Position numbers and translations under genes: made by a program. From NCBI RefSeq assembly GCF_017916275.1, contig NZ_JAFMST010000003.1:62001-126000 (forward strand): a DNA stretch of 64,000 bases, read 5' to 3'. The number at the start of each line of letters is the position of its first letter. Within the stretch, counting starts at the first letter, position 1. This DNA comes from Rubellimicrobium arenae (lineage in GTDB: Bacteria; Pseudomonadota; Alphaproteobacteria; Rhodobacterales; Rhodobacteraceae). This document shows, piece after piece, positions 63,526-64,000 of this stretch. The notes beneath the pieces were generated by a model, which did not search any database, had not been told where the DNA came from, and saw nothing but the letters and a program-made list of their open reading frames with translations.

Positions 63526-64000
63526 CCGCAAGTCGTCCTTGAAACGCCGCTTCGCAAGGAAGCCCCGCTCCTTCGTCCCCTGGATGCCTTTCCAGGGTCG
63601 TTGTCACAGAAGGTCTACGCCTCGCTCAAGGAGGCGATCCTCGATCTCTCGCTGCGTCCGGGCGCGATCCTGCGGAAGGGAGAGGTCTGCGACGTGCTGG
63701 GCGTGTCGCGCAGCCCGGTTTCCGAGGCCGTGGCCCGCCTGGCGACCGAGGCGCTTGTGGATGTCGTGCCGCAGGCGGGGACCTTCGTGGCGAAGCTGTC
63801 CATGGAGGAGGTGCGCGAGGGAGCCTTCCTCCGCGAAGCCTTTGAACTGGCCGCCATCGAACTGGTGGCCCGCACCGCGACCGAGGAGCAACTCATCCTG
63901 CTCCGTCGGAACCTGCGTCTTCAGGAGGGCGCCGTCGAGGACGGCGACTTCAAGGGATTCTACGTTGCAGACGCGCAGTTCCATGAACTGATCCTGTCCT
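63523..64000 (+). CDS. GntR family transcriptional regulator (FCD type), truncated by window end
   Basis: 159 codons visible, cut off at the right edge. N-terminal winged helix: SLSQKVYASLKEAILDLSL, LRKGEVCDVLGVSRSPVSEA, VARLATEALVDVVPQAGTFV, the typical GntR layout. An FCD effector domain begins MEEVREGAFLREAFELAAIE and continues FYVADAQFHELIL, where D and H are metal-ligand positions of FCD domains. Divergent from uxaA, so it likely responds to a hexuronate or related sugar acid (inference). Confidence 0.88.
   Translation, partial: MPQVVLETPLRKEAPLLRPLDAFPGSLSQKVYASLKEAILDLSLRPGAILRKGEVCDVLGVSRSPVSEAVARLATEALVDVVPQAGTFVAKLSMEEVREGAFLREAFELAAIELVARTATEEQLILLRRNLRLQEGAVEDGDFKGFYVADAQFHELILS

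Overview
The window is a contiguous piece of a GC-rich (near 70% by eye) alphaproteobacterial chromosome, most likely from the order Rhodobacterales. The evidence is a complete division and cell wall (dcw) cluster with a DUF2484 gene between murC and murB, a homologue of the spike base protein of Rhodobacter gene transfer agents, a MocE-type Rieske ferredoxin, and a DUF1127 gene followed by CUCCUCC-loop small RNAs as in Rhodobacter. The genus cannot be fixed from the sequence alone. No insertion sequence, prophage, integrase or CRISPR array was found.

Layout. 1-190 is the tail of a response-regulator receiver domain. 260-3639 (minus) is a small catabolic operon: LacI-type regulator, PanB-like enzyme, sterol-desaturase-type diiron hydroxylase and Rieske ferredoxin. 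3809-13630 (plus) is a leucine/isovalerate degradation operon: a fused indolepyruvate:ferredoxin oxidoreductase-type 2-oxoacid oxidoreductase, isovaleryl-CoA dehydrogenase, both methylcrotonyl-CoA carboxylase subunits, HMG-CoA lyase and an enoyl-CoA hydratase. 13709-15657 holds an ABM-domain protein, aldose 1-epimerase, and an orphan spike base gene with a tiny overlapping ORF. 15644-18910 (minus) is a LysR/DoxX/VOC/glutathionyl-hydroquinone reductase group that suggests quinone detoxification. 18977-20595 is a divergent DUF892/manganese catalase pair, with a GGAAC-N16-CGTT general-stress (EcfG) promoter facing each gene. 20653-32430 holds a gluconolactonase-like protein, two identical tRNA-Gly(GCC) genes, TerC, pyruvate carboxylase, a GT2 glycosyltransferase, a UvrD-type helicase, a LysE exporter and a BenE transporter.

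The most striking non-coding structure is at 32551-32927 (minus), directly downstream of the DUF1127 gene at 32939-33166. Eight consecutive hairpins each present a CUCCUCC-type (anti-Shine-Dalgarno) loop, and the last is followed by seven Ts and so doubles as the terminator. This is the arrangement of ccaF1 and the CcsR or 'cuckoo' sRNAs of Rhodobacter sphaeroides. Several apparent A/C mismatches on the plus strand become G-U pairs on the minus strand, which identifies the transcribed strand.

33522-61687 holds the Mrp/ApbC Fe-S carrier and then, after a 710-bp non-coding leader with two intrinsic terminators (position and structure like the UpsM sRNA of R. sphaeroides), the dcw cluster: mraZ, rsmH, ftsL, ftsI, murE, murF, mraY, [dedA-like, GNAT], murD, [YegD-like Hsp70, and two minus-strand flavoproteins], ftsW, murG, murC, [DUF2484], murB, ddl, ftsQ, ftsA, ftsZ, lpxC and bamD. 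Most genes overlap by 1-13 nt or are closely spaced, which implies translational coupling. The window ends with a UxaA-family dehydratase (minus) divergent from a truncated GntR-family regulator.
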